A DNA stretch of 64,000 nucleotides from Toxoplasma gondii ME49 (taxonomy: Eukaryota > Apicomplexa > Conoidasida > Eucoccidiorida > Sarcocystidae). Within the stretch, counting starts at the first letter, position 1, and every line of letters begins with the position of its first letter. The notes under the pieces were generated by a model. It was not told the origin of the DNA and made no database searches. It was given only the letters and a program-made list of their open reading frames with translations. The translations under genes were made by a program, and so were the position numbers. The stretch is from contig NC_031469.1 in the NCBI RefSeq assembly GCF_000006565.2, positions 434,001 through 498,000 of the forward strand. Direction: 5' to 3'. Below, in pieces: positions 35,899 through 47,440 of the stretch.

Positions 35899-37630
35899 TT
35901 CGGGATCTGTGGTGGGAAAAGCACATATCCCTATGGCAGGAATAGAGGTCGTCTAACGGTTATCAGTGTATACACCTTTCGTACTTATGTGTTTGCTTTG
36001 TGTCTCTTCTTCATTTGCCCATAGACTGGCCCCACTTCCACTGCTTCCCCACCTTCTCCTTCCCCTGTCGTCCTGAAGGGTCCTGTGTTGGGTCCAAGGA
36101 GGAGCGTATAATGTTGATGCGTCAGGGAACAAAAGAGAAGGTGTTGCAGAGCGGTAAACGGGCAGAGATGGAGTTGTGAACGGTGACGTATGAGGGTCCA
36201 GCATCGATACACTCAATGAGAGACTGGCACTGAGCACGGCATGGAACTGCCGCTTCAGACTATGCAATTATTTGCTGGTCACCAGTCGAAGCACTTGCTG
36301 GCCTCTGGTGAGTCTCCGGTGGATGCGATCGGCAGACGAATGCGAAGAAGACGGTGCTTCAAGCACGCGACATCCCGCGCAAGATGGTCCAGACACCGTG
36401 TGCTTCAGTGGCAATTCAGGTTTAAAAAGTACCGATCTTCAGATGTATAGCGCTGCACCGGAGTAATCCATGTATCGACGTCGTGCGACACTGCTAGCAG
36501 GAAAGGCAGTCGTATTCGCCAGCAAGTGCATCTCGTAACTCGTTGTGAACAGGTGGTTAAGTGTGACGTCCATGAGAAATTGACACCATTTTTGCATTCT
36601 CGCCTTAGTTTTAGGTCGCAACTTCGATTCTATATGCAAGAATTTTCCCATAGCAACGGTCACAGTGTGCCCGTCGAGTTCTGAGTGTCTTAACCCCGAC
36701 GAGTTTAGTGTGGTACACGGGGCCGCCATGTCGGGGTATAGACCTACGGATCCTTAGCTGAAAAAATAGAAAAGACGACGGTGTGCGTGTGTGTTGGCAG
36801 TTGAGCAGGTGGTTGTCGTTGCATATGCGCTGACTTATGCGCCGAATGGTCAATGCGATGGGCCGGTGTCACTCGTTAATCCGTCTTTTGTGAAGCGGTC
36901 CAGAATTAAGCAGAACTTTGTGTAAAGGATTTTGATAGTCGTCACCGCCGCCTATACACTGTAGGTATTTTTGTCCAGGCTTGTCGGTTCCGTAGGTTTC
37001 CCAATGAGGTGTTTCTAGCGTGAGAACTGCGTTCCAGTCGTGTTGCTTCACTTGGATATGCCCCCCAACCACTGCCCGAGCAAAGTGCTGCTTGTCACGT
37101 GCGGTGGAAGCGTTTTTTCTCGAAAGGTAGATTGTCGTCGTTGTAAGGACCTGTTTTCGAGATTTTAGTGTTACGGGTTCAATTTTAGCGACTTTCGAAA
37201 GACAAGCTCGCACAGGCTTCGCAGTGTGCGTGCAAACCGCGTTTCACGTGAAAAACCACGGGTAACAGGAGGAACAATGTAACGGCCCTGTGCACCATCT
37301 CACAACACAACACAGACACTCATTTGTTTCTCCTCAAATGCAGGGTTTTGCTGTCCTTGATGTCTCCCGTGTTTAGATTACGCGGTTACAAAAGACCTAG
37401 AATAAAGGAGTGTCTGACTAAGTCACGCGTGGATTCACTGCAAGAGCCTTCTTAACTCAATGACACAGTCTATGCTGCTTCCAAAACTAAGGATGCAAAA
37501 ATTATGAAACTACATGGTGAGCACCATAGAAACAATCATGCATCTACGATGGCTGCGGCTCCTGGCAGGACATCGGAAACGTGATCTTCCCGTCGTAGTT
37601 CGTGGAGAACTTTTCTATGGGCCACAACGT
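35899..37630. other. Intergenic stretch between convergent phosphatase and RsfS genes
   Basis: The stretch separates two genes that point toward each other, so it should hold both 3' untranslated regions. A short plus-strand frame ending at 36466 (ADECEEDG through SAAPE) could be a final exon of the phosphatase, but its acceptor is ambiguous. Nothing else stands out. Confidence 0.35.
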
Positions 37631-39691
37631 TTATTCCTTGTGCGGTGCCAGCCGTTCCACATCCAAGGCTGAGAACGTTTCATCACTGGTTTTGGGCTTC
37701 GCATCATCTGGTGGTGGTGGTGCTGGGGCATCAATCTGGAAGTGTACTGAGGCATCAGGGTAGTCTTGGTTTTCCATGAGACTCTCGTATGCCTTCAAAT
37801 CTCGGGAGGAAGCCGCTGAAAATGCCGCATCGCGAGCGGCCAGAAGGTAAGGCGGTGGATGAGAGTATGAACAGTCGAAGTACCCAGGAAACGTTTCAGG
37901 GCCGAAGTGCTCATGAGGAAGAAGCCACAGATCTTCCAGTCTAAAAGCACACACACACTCGCCATCAGAAGCGGCGACACACCGATTCCATTGCCAAGGG
38001 AGCTAGCAGCTTATCCGTGTCAGGAACGCCTGAAACGCGTTTACTTGTTTACTCAAAAACTACGAATTTCACAAGGCTACGCATTAGCTTCCACAAGAGA
38101 ACGAGGGTGGCTTCCCCCAAAGCACGGTCCAGCGCGCAGTACCCCGAAGAGGTGTGTTCACACACACAAGTCTGCGCTGCTCCTCGGACTACCTCTAAGG
38201 AAACCACCGCGAAACAGCGATGACAGTCAAGAGATGGCAAATCACACCACTGAAATACTACCCGTCGAGGGAGGAATTCGCGTCTCTCGTCTGTATGTGG
38301 CTACGATTGAAAATACAGGCACAACGTGGCGATGCTCCTACCTGTACTGGCTTCGCACAGTCCTCGTCATCAGGTGTAGGTGAATGTGTGCACACCGGGC
38401 AATTACCCAGTCGTCGTCTCGGTTGCTGTGGCAGTACGCAGCTCGCGAGAGAAAGGGGACTTGTAGCTCCACTATCAGTCGACTCAGCAGACGGCCTACC
38501 CTTCTGAACAGAGAAGAAGCAAAGACCAAAAGACGAACCAAACGAACGGGCCCTGAGCCCCTTCAACAGAACATGTTGGTCGGGAAAGATAAAGGTGACT
38601 TGTTATCCAGAGGAGCGCAACTTGTCGAGCAGAGATGGTACCTTACGTGGTCTGGTAGGGCCGAAATTTGACCCCGCACATTGTGATTAGGAATGCAAAT
38701 GACCTACACGTGCAGTTTCACCAACTTCAGACAGATGCTTGAAACGCGATTGCATCTTCCCTGCAGCCTATGCAAGCGCATATATACATATACTAAAATA
38801 TGTTCAGCAGACAAACTCGATGGACTAGAACAGTCACGTGACAGCGCCATGTGCACGTCGACCTGAGGAAATTATATTTTCTGTCTTTTATTCTTCACGA
38901 AAGTGTTTAAAGCAACGGGGATCTTTTGCAAGAGTTGGCTACAGCCGAATAGAGGGCACAAACAAGGACAAAAGCCCCGCTCACCTGCAGTGCGCTGGAG
39001 TTCGGCCGGTTCCGATGATGGCAAATCGGGCGACGTCTCTTCTCCCGCACGCTTCCAGGTCGATGACTCGGATATCCTCCATGTGTTCCTACAAAAATAC
39101 CATGGATGAAGACGGCACACGCAAACGTCGAGAACAGCAAAGTTGCAGAGTGCAGTTCTCTGGATCTGTCAGTTCTGTTAGCGAGAAACGCAGAAACCAG
39201 ACCACCAGTCTCCGTCGCTTCAGCCGGGTCGGGACGTTGTTTTACCCTCACGAGGCAACCATTCCACATTTCAAACATTTTGCCAGCGAATCGACACCGA
39301 CCGGCTGCCGTGTAACAGAAATTGCGTGTCACCAACTTACACCAGACGTCTCTACAGTGAATCGAGACGCCACACTGTTGCATGTAACATAGTTGGAGTA
39401 CAAAGGTCACTGCAGCCAAAAACTCCACAAAGACACAGAGAAAAGACGAACCTGCTGGAGAATAGTTACAAATTCTTCCACAGTCGGCATCCTGCCGCTC
39501 TGCAGCTCGACGGTTTTGCTGAAGGAAAAAAACACCAAGACCCGAGGCAGGTCGTTTGCAACATCACGTACACTAGAAGAGAAGGCTGCCGCGCCCAGTC
39601 GTTGCAGCTTTTCTGAGATTGTACCTGAACTTGACTCAGCAGCAGGCACGGGCGGTTTCCAAAATGTGAGAAAGTGGAAAGTCTCATTCAT
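37631..39691 (-). CDS. RsfS/MALSU1-like ribosome-silencing factor (Iojap family), probably organellar
   Basis: Four exons fit in phase: 39691-39452, 39088-38985, 38503-38342 and 37940-37631, giving about 271 residues. No single frame shows the domain; it appears only after splicing. The RsfS order is clear: MPTVEEFVTILQQ, then EHMEDIRVIDLEACG, then RFAIIGTGRTPAHCR. Next come DDDWVIARCAHIHLHLMTR and VRSQYRLEDLWLL, matching the family pattern in which a Trp/Asp strand, a conserved His and a Leu-Glu-Leu-Trp motif follow one another. Family members bind large-subunit protein uL14 and block premature subunit joining. MALSU1 does this in mitochondria and Iojap in plastids, so an organellar site (mitochondrion or apicoplast) is inferred. 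The C-terminus carries an unusual Pro/Asp-rich extension. The exon 1 start and its GTTCGT donor are weak, so the N-terminus, including any targeting peptide, is unsettled. Confidence 0.75.
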
Positions 39692-40278
39692 AGTTGACAA
39701 GGCGAATAACCTCGCCGTGTGCCTGATAGGTTTTCGATGACTGCCGAAACGATATCCTGTCTGTCCCGCTCGTGGCTGCGTCCCAATCTGGCACTAAATT
39801 TCTGTTCTGTTGTAACGTACACTTCGCACAGCGGCGCAGTATCAATCACTAAGAAGAACCACAATTAGTGGTCAAGAGGAACGCAGTGCACGTGAAAGCA
39901 GTCCTCTGATGAACCAGATATACACCTGTAGAATTCGTTGCCTGAGGAACGTCTACATGTTCCGCCTTCTACCTTCGTGTCCTAAAATTCATATTCTTAC
40001 ATGCATATATGCATATATCCATGTAAATGTGTGCGTGTGTGTTTACAAACGCATGAGTCTCTATCCGCACCACGCAGCGACAGTCGCATACGGTGCACTG
40101 AAGACGACTCCCGGACGGCAGACAGCTTTGTACAGGCACCGGAAAGGTCTGCAGAGGCGTGTCGGTGTACACTGTAAAGAGTGGCTTTCCATCAGTAGCC
40201 TGGTTTCACTGTTGGAACGAACACCGAAACAGTCCGTGTCCACGCCTGGGCAACTGAGATAAAGAAATAACAGAACGC

Positions 40279-42330
40279 TTACGCTCTCCTTTGTCCCGTC
40301 TCAGAGCTTTCAGCCGGTTGCTGCCAACCAACCCCCCAGAGGTGGTCTTTTGCCGGTCTCACGACGGGCTCCCGAAAAAACGCCCATTCGTCATCAACGG
40401 CTTCTGTCTCGTCGTCGTCCACGACACCCGCAGCATCGGAAAGTCCGTCTGATTGCCGTGCCAGTTTCTGCTGCTTCTCGTGGTAGTACGCCTGCGCTCG
40501 CTTGAGAAGAAGCTCGCGGTTGTCCCGATAGAAGCGTTGAGCAGGTGTTAACTCTTCGTCACTCTCAGACTCTCGTTCGTCTTCTCTAGCGCGTTCCGAA
40601 CCGCTGCTCTTGTCCAGTGCCGTCTCCGAACGCCGACGCGGGGCCGCGGCCAGGTGTCCAGACACCCGCGGCCGACTCACAACACCCAGCACGTTTTGTG
40701 CAAAGGCTTCATCTTCCATGTATTCTGCTCGTTCAGGGCATGCGTCTCCTTCCTCCCCTCCTCCGTAAAAGGTGACCAGGCCCCTGCAGTCGTCTGCCGC
40801 GCCGCGCATGCTCTGTGTCGAGTCCGCTTGTCCACTCTCCGACGCACCGCCAAAATCATCGTCTCCGTCGTTCTCGGGGTCAGCCGCGTCCCTGCCTTGG
40901 ATCTCCTCTCGCAGTCCGAGAGTTGCTTCGCCGCTCGCGTGCGCGTCAAACGTGCTGGAGGATTCAACAGCACTCAACGCTGGCTGCTCTTTCTCTCCCC
41001 CTGTGGCGGCAGTCGCCCCCACACTCGGGCTCCGAGCTATCTCGTCTGTGTCGGACGGTGTTCTAGGCGCCACATTCGCCGGTTGCTTGTACTTTGCTGG
41101 GACAAAGTGAGCAATCGCAGCTTCCACCTCTTCATCGAGTTGTTCTCGGCTCTTCCGAGGATCTATCGGAACGCGCTGGTGGCCTCCTACAGCCTCAGCA
41201 ACAGACTCAGGCGCCTCCAGGGGCATCAATGGTGTAGCGCGTTCGACAAATGGGCCGCAGCTGGTCTCTCGCCCACTGACCTCTCCCGTCACAGAGAGAG
41301 ACAATTTCCCAGTGTCACTCGAGGCCGAAGACGCCAGACTGTCGCGTCGGGGGTCGATGATTCCGTGTTCAAGAAGCAAACGCTGGAGAAGAGCTTCGTC
41401 GTCTTCTTCTAAAGTCGACTGGCAGCTCGGCGCCACACTGTGTCCTACAGCAGGGTCTGAGAAACTCGTGGGGAAGTTGCGAGGGCGCGACGCAAACGCA
41501 GCATGAAGCGAACGCGAAGATGAAACAGAGGACGAAGATGGAGGAGAATCCGAAGGCAACGAAGATGGTGAGAGAGGCGGGGTCGGCCTGGAAGGTGTCG
41601 CCTGCAGAATGCGGTCGACCCTGCTCTGTGTCGGCAACGGGGAGTCGGAATCTCCTTGCCACCACGGTGTACCCTCATCTCTGTCTGTTGAATCGCCCTG
41701 CTCTCCTGTCCACTTCTGCCTTCCGTTGCCAGTCTTGTCGCGGAAAAGAAAAGGCTCAGTCCTTCCGTCGGCGTCCTCACAGCCCTCATCCCCTGTTGAG
41801 TTGCTGGGAACGGTTTCCTTCGCGAGCAACTCCTCACGGTTCACTCTCCCTCCGGCGTTTCCTCGAAGCGCCGACCTGCCGCCAGCAGCTAGCCACGGCG
41901 CTCTGAGCGTGTGAGATCTCGCCGCTGTATAAACACCGGAAAGCAGGACGTCGGGGGGGAGAGGCTGAAGGCCCCACGAAGGAGGAAAGGAAAAACATCT
42001 TTCCCCAGCAAAAGAAGAAGCTGAACGTGATACCCGGCCGGAATAGAATGAATGGGGATTCCGGGGTGGATGTACAGTGCGGAAAGAGCGGGAGTTGGGT
42101 AAGACAGAAGCAGCGCCAGAGGGCGACGCGGAGACGCCTTTCTCGACGCCGAAAGCGAACTGAAGCTGGACTTGAGGAGCGGGGTTGCCACAGTGTGAAT
42201 AAAAAGGTTGTTCCGCAGCACTGTTTAGCGTGGTAGCCGCGCTAGTGTGTACAGAGAAGGTCCGCACGTGAGCGTGACACGACACGCAGTGGCTAATAGA
42301 CAGCCGAGAGCAGCCAGTTGACGGCAGCAT
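40279..42330 (-). CDS. Hypothetical 683-residue protein, possible organellar targeting
   Basis: This single open frame of 683 codons starts at an ATG at 42330. Its length makes chance very unlikely. The first 40 residues are rich in Ser, Thr, His and Arg with almost no acidic residues (MLPSTGCSRLSISHCVSCHA), consistent with a mitochondrial presequence, but this is inference. The middle is Ser/Pro/Glu-rich low complexity. Two less biased patches occur: QLDEEVEAAIAHFVPAKYK and, near the C-terminus, TPAQRFYRDNRELLLKRAQA, likely a basic helix, followed by WAFFREPVVRPAKDHLWGVG. No known family is recognised. The open plus-strand frame of 252 codons over the same region is taken as a shadow. Confidence 0.7.
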   Translation of the reverse strand: MLPSTGCSRLSISHCVSCHAHVRTFSVHTSAATTLNSAAEQPFYSHCGNPAPQVQLQFAFGVEKGVSASPSGAASVLPNSRSFRTVHPPRNPHSFYSGRVSRSASSFAGERCFSFPPSWGLQPLPPDVLLSGVYTAARSHTLRAPWLAAGGRSALRGNAGGRVNREELLAKETVPSNSTGDEGCEDADGRTEPFLFRDKTGNGRQKWTGEQGDSTDRDEGTPWWQGDSDSPLPTQSRVDRILQATPSRPTPPLSPSSLPSDSPPSSSSVSSSRSLHAAFASRPRNFPTSFSDPAVGHSVAPSCQSTLEEDDEALLQRLLLEHGIIDPRRDSLASSASSDTGKLSLSVTGEVSGRETSCGPFVERATPLMPLEAPESVAEAVGGHQRVPIDPRKSREQLDEEVEAAIAHFVPAKYKQPANVAPRTPSDTDEIARSPSVGATAATGGEKEQPALSAVESSSTFDAHASGEATLGLREEIQGRDAADPENDGDDDFGGASESGQADSTQSMRGAADDCRGLVTFYGGGEEGDACPERAEYMEDEAFAQNVLGVVSRPRVSGHLAAAPRRRSETALDKSSGSERAREDERESESDEELTPAQRFYRDNRELLLKRAQAYYHEKQQKLARQSDGLSDAAGVVDDDETEAVDDEWAFFREPVVRPAKDHLWGVGWQQPAESSETGQRRA

Positions 42331-45300
42331 GGCTTCGCCTGCACCATGGTAGAAAGGGAAGTCAGGGGAAACAGATAGGCTGGAGAAGGCAATAAACGCG
42401 GGAGAGAGCTGGTTGCCCTTGTGAAGGAGGGAAATCGAGAGCCGCAGCCACGAGTCAAACAGGGAGAGGAACGACGCCGGTTTCGCTTAGGCAGTACGGG
42501 ACGGGTGGGGGTCGAAAACGGGGCTTCACCTCTGAAAGAAAACCCTATTGTCGGTGCTCTAACTATTAGCAAGACGAAAGATGCAAAGGACCAGATAATG
42601 TAACTATCATGCAGTAAAAACGGCCATGGTTCTGGGGGCTGGCTTTGCACATGCGCGCGTAGTCGGTTCCATGATGTTGACAAAGAGTCGGAAACAGCGA
42701 AATCATCGTTTCATCGAGTCCCCAAGCGACTTGTGTTCCTGTGTATCTCCCAGAAAGGACTAACCAGCTAGAAAAGGAAGTAAGGAGATAAAAGAGCCCG
42801 GTTTCGCAGAAAAACTGGAGGACGACAGTCATTGCTTGAAACTCGAGGAGACACGCGTAACACAGTGGCCCCTGTGGCATCTATGCATGCAAGAGAAATG
42901 CCAAGTAAGGTTCTTCCTTGCCAACGGCCTTTAGTCTTACTCTCTTTCACAGGTTCGTCACGAGCTATATAATAAATACGGAGACGTCTCCGTTTGGTGC
43001 TCCTTTTCTCAGCAGTCAAACAAATGTCATAGGATCGCTATGAGGAGTGGATGTTTTCATACGCAATTTCGCGATGACATTTGTGTATCCTGGGGCTGTT
43101 CAAACTTCACGTATCGCGAAGTAGATGTGACATCATGATCCACCAAAAAGCGGATGTTTTTAAGGAGTTAAATATCAGCGGGTCTCGTACGTTTTACGTC
43201 ACTTGGAAATGTGCATCTGTACGAGCAAGCGTCTTTCCGCTAGCACCGAGATCAAGTTGACGTCGTCTTCTCGACTACCCTCGTACATCGATCGCTCTTT
43301 CGGGCACACCATATGAAATTCACGCGTTTTCTGAGACCAGTTCTGGCTTTTATTCGGCATAAGACGACTATCGTCGAAGCTGCGATTACCAAGCACGTAA
43401 GAGCGGCGTCTTCAGACCGAAGCAGAATGCATTGCCCAGTTTCGACCGCAGATGTTCATCCTGCTGTTTTTGTCAGGGGGACAAACGAGGTCCGAAAACC
43501 ATGCCAAACGAAGCATCAGGCTGAGATCTAGGAGAACTTTGGCGTTTACACGAGAAAGGTAATTTTTTATTTGTGCTCTGCTAGTATCTAAGTACACATA
43601 CGGCATGTGTAGAGGAATTCTCGATACGCCTTTGAACTCTAGAAATGTAGTGCTGCGGTGGTTTCCAGTGAGGTTTGGATCCACCACAAAAGGCAGAGAA
43701 CTCAAGAGTTTCGAAAATAAAGATTTCCTGGATGTGACAGAATGAGAAAGGCAATAAGTCTCTAGGCGGCCGTCGTCGTGGAAAGAAGAAAGCAAAAGTA
43801 TATCGGGGGAAGACTGGACTGGCTGTGTTGTCCCGTTACACAGACACGACTTCTCGTAGGCTGAGGGCATTCATTCACGGAATCGAGGGACCTCACTCTT
43901 GGGTCGAAGACAGTTTCACACATGAATCTTGAATACACCACCATTACAGGACTGATTGGATTCTTAGGTATCAGAAGGTTAACTTAGAGTAAATATAGTG
44001 TTATCTGCGCGATTTGTTTTCCTCTTGTCGTCGGGGTAATCGTAAGTCAATGATTCTCTGACAGAGTTTCTCGTGACTCTCCTTTCTGGATCTACCAAAG
44101 TTATTCGCTCCGAGTAGCACTGGTGGTATTCTGTGGCGACGACCCTATCTGATCTACTGAGAGTCTCTGGTGCCTCTCTCAGTAACTCGCTCTCCCTTTT
44201 TCCGGTTTTTCCGCCAACCCCTTGGGTTTTACTTCGGAGGAGAGAAGAATGTTTGTGCTCGTATCTTCGGATTACTGAGGGGCTCCGTCTCTCCCCCGAC
44301 TAAAGGTCGGGACGTGTTGTGTAAGCGTGTGCTCGGTCCGAACAGCTGAAAGGTTCTAACAACTATCCGAGAAACTGGGCCTGAGCTAAGACTGCGATAA
44401 AACAGATGCGGATTCGCTTACAAGATTGATGCTCCTCGCAGTTCTCCGGTTTCACTCACTGTTTGTGGAAAGGCGTCCCGCATACTGTAGGTCACGGTTG
44501 CAGTGCGTCCGGTGTTCTGCTAATTCCCACAAACAGTGGTATCATAAGTTGAGGTGGAACCTTCAGAAGGAGCGAACTTTTTGACGGATTTCGGCTATTG
44601 TGTGCAATTGCCATCCAGTGTAAAAATAGTGGCAGAGTCCTGTCATGCTCAAAGCCGGGGCTGCCATTGCTACTCACAGCACTGGTGCAAAAGAAACGAA
44701 AGTGGATGTGAAGCAGGATGGATCTGCTTTCACGCACAGCATGAATCTGGTTATTTCTTCGCAGAGGAAAGGATCGAAAAGGAACCGATGTCGTGTCGCC
44801 ATCGTGCAATTGTGCCGACATGTATTTCTGTGTCCGTTGGTTTTGGAAACTTCGCTTCACAGAAAAAACAGCTATGCTAGTATTGAATGAGTGGTTATCG
44901 GAACAGGGCTGCAGCGGCGAAAAGCGTTCTGCTCCATTCTCCTTCGCGTTACGACTACTGAGAGGTCACACTTGCCGCGTGGCTCGCAGTCACCACTGTA
45001 CTCTGTAAAGTTTCCTCTCTGGAGGTCCACCTGTGCTTCCCCCAGTGTGCATTGCCTCCCGACATCTGCCCACTGGCGCGTCTGCTTCTGAGTTTGTCAA
45101 GTGGACGATGAGAGTCGGGCTCTAATCGCGAATCAAGAATTATCGAGCTTAGAACCGTGTTTCGCTGTAGTGTGCAACGCGTCGAATCCTATGAGATACC
45201 ACACATAAAACAACATAAACACAGTTAATTGAGGTTTTCTTGTTCTCTACCTGCCCTGCAACGCGTGGCAAAGGGGCCACAAGCTGTCTGTGTACTGACG

Positions 45301-46474
45301 CAGACAGCATGCGTGTTTGGCAATCGAGGAAACGCGAAGTCAAAAAGGTATTTCCTGGCTTCACCTTAACGAAATTTCGAATGCAGGCAAAGGGGTTGAA
45401 GTTCCCAAAAGAATGGGAGGGGAGAGAGGGGTCTTTCAGCCTTCTTTTCTCCACTCTTTTGCAGACTCAGAATGCGTGTGTTCGAGAGGAGGCTGGCGGC
45501 AGCCCACATTGGCTTTTTCTCAGGCAAGCGCGGGCCGTCTTTTTCTTATCGACTGGCGTTCTTTTTCGGAAAAGCTATCTAATTTCCGCTTGCACGTTAA
45601 TGCTTTCTTTTGATCCACGGTTCCCTATGTGTCTGGATGGTTTGTACGAGCGTTATCTGCATACGTCGCGGCTTGCTCCTGTGAATGACTCGGTTGTCGT
45701 GGGTGGTGAGCAGCTAGGACGCTGAACAAAGATTTGAAAGTAGGGCTTTCCCGCAGTTGTTCCATTTAGAAAACAGTGTGCCTTCAGTGTTGCCTGCGCT
45801 CGCTCAGAAGTTTGTAGGCGTACACATTTGCGTGCTTCCTGGTTCTCTCAGCGCTCCGTGTCTCTCCTCGAAGAGCAAATCCTGTTTTGCTTGGGAGAAA
45901 ACATCTACTGCAGTCCCCGCTTCGATGGCAGTGGCGTTGACGCGAGACAACAGGCGTATTGCACAGAGGAGACCCGCGAACGGAGGCGCAGCTGAAGCAC
46001 GGTGGCATGGGGGAATTGTCTTTGGAAATAAAGACGAGAAGCGGTCCCTTCTAAATTTGAGTTTGGTGAAGAGCCGACCCGTATTTCAAGAAAGCGACAA
46101 GAACTGGGTGCCGTTACTGTCTATGAGGGGAAACGGCTAACCAAGGTGTGTAGGCATCGAAAAAAGGAGCCCGCGCCGCGTGCTTTCAGTTTACTCATCT
46201 CGTTACGACCGAAATACGCCCTCGAATGCGTTGTGGAGACACCGCCTGCAAGGTGCGTGACTTTATTCCACCATTTCCTTCGCCATTCTTCCCTTACAAC
46301 CGATTCAGACGCGGCTCTAAAACGAACAAGGAGGTTTGGCATTCTACAGGAGTGTCCCAACTCCGTTGCGCGTGCACTTCGTCATCAACGACGAGTCGTC
46401 TCGGCGCTGTGTCGCGCGTTTTCCCCTCAAATGGCCCACCCGTTCGAGACAGCTGAGATCCAGACATCTCTGAA
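42331..46474. other. Long gene-poor stretch, no gene firmly supported
   Basis: No frame here carries a known motif. The best candidates are a minus-strand ATG frame of 152 codons at 43870-43412 and two plus-strand segments, 45465-45705 and 45757-45995, that join in phase with a strong acceptor (CTCCACTCTTTTGCAG) and a GTGAGC donor and include a Cys-containing tail. Frames of this length occur by chance in a window of this size, so none is called as a gene. The left end should contain the promoter of the 683-residue protein. Confidence 0.3.
42981..42992. promoter_or_regulatory. Palindromic GGAGACGTCTCC, paired GAGACG motif
   Basis: The 12-base perfect palindrome places the hexamer GAGACG on both strands about 650 bases upstream of the 683-residue gene's start. 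A WGAGACG heptamer is a known transcription element in several Toxoplasma promoters. Here the preceding base is G rather than A or T, so the match is partial and a role is only a suggestion. Confidence 0.25.
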
Positions 46475-47362
46475 ATGAAGTCGCTTTCTCGAGAGCTCGA
46501 TAGAGATGCACAGGAAGACTGGCAGCTTGCCCAACGACAACGCTGTCGGGGCAAGGAGTTGCCCGTAGTTCCCCCGGGCTCGGGAGGGCGGCAAAACCTG
46601 CGGCCGGACGGGAACAGACCCTTGCAAGGTCACCTCAGACCGAGTCCCTGGTCTTCGTTTCAAGATTCGAATATGTTTTCTCCACCCCACAAAAGCTCTC
46701 GACCTCACTCTGGCCGCATGCCCAACTCCCCGCCTGACTGTCAAGTGCCACCGATGCACAGAGGCCACGAGACTGCGACTCCGAACACTCGTAGGCAGCT
46801 GCTGGAGTCTCAGGCCTGTTCGCGACCAACTGTCCCTGCTTCGCTTGCAGCCCGTGGATCTGGACACAGAGCGACGTTTTTCTCCCAGAGTCGACCGGCA
46901 AGCCCCTCCCACCCGCAGAGCGACAGCCAGCGTCTGCCGTACCACGTCTCGGACCGGGTGCATGCGTCCGCGCAAACGCAAGAGGCTGCTCAGAACGACT
47001 GCGAGGCGTTGACACTTTTGCCGGGATTCCCCCACTCTGGACCACAGCTGTTTTGCCGACGGGTGGCGAGCGATATGGAATCGACCCTGGGAACGGAATC
47101 CTGGGAGAAAGTCGGGGGAGAGAAGGACAGAGATCGACAGCGGGCCGGCGACTCGACGGTTGCTTCTGGCAACTCGTGTGCAGGCGTTTGTGGAGCAGAA
47201 GCCAAGGACACAACTTCGTCGCCAGGCGGAAACAGAAAACCTTTCACGTGGGCACAACGCGTCTCCCGCGTAAGCCACGACTCCCAGAAGGCGGTCCAGA
47301 CGGTCAACCTGCCGACGTTCAGAAGGGAAACGAAAGAAGAAGAGGCGCAGAAAGACAGATAA
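46475..47362 (+). CDS. Probable 5' extension of the USP10-like gene, ended by TAA
   Basis: An ATG-started frame of 295 codons, rich in Ser, Pro, Gln and Arg, ends at TAA 47360-47362. The same frame then stays open without another stop straight into the deubiquitinase start at 47441. Near the end is KPFTWAQRVS, which resembles the Trp-containing segment (SWASLF-like) that precedes the catalytic domain of USP10. The intervening 78 bases are purine-rich with no acceptor, so an intron is unlikely. The frame is either the true N-terminus interrupted by one nonsense codon, or an upstream coding unit whose stop is natural. No catalytic motif lies within it. Confidence 0.4.
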   Translation: MKSLSRELDRDAQEDWQLAQRQRCRGKELPVVPPGSGGRQNLRPDGNRPLQGHLRPSPWSSFQDSNMFSPPHKSSRPHSGRMPNSPPDCQVPPMHRGHETATPNTRRQLLESQACSRPTVPASLAARGSGHRATFFSQSRPASPSHPQSDSQRLPYHVSDRVHASAQTQEAAQNDCEALTLLPGFPHSGPQLFCRRVASDMESTLGTESWEKVGGEKDRDRQRAGDSTVASGNSCAGVCGAEAKDTTSSPGGNRKPFTWAQRVSRVSHDSQKAVQTVNLPTFRRETKEEEAQKDR

Positions 47363-47440
47363 GCGACCAAGAGGGGAGAGACCGGGGGGGGAGAAACGAA
47401 GAACAGAAAAGCAGCGACTGACACGGGAAAGGGTGGAGTC

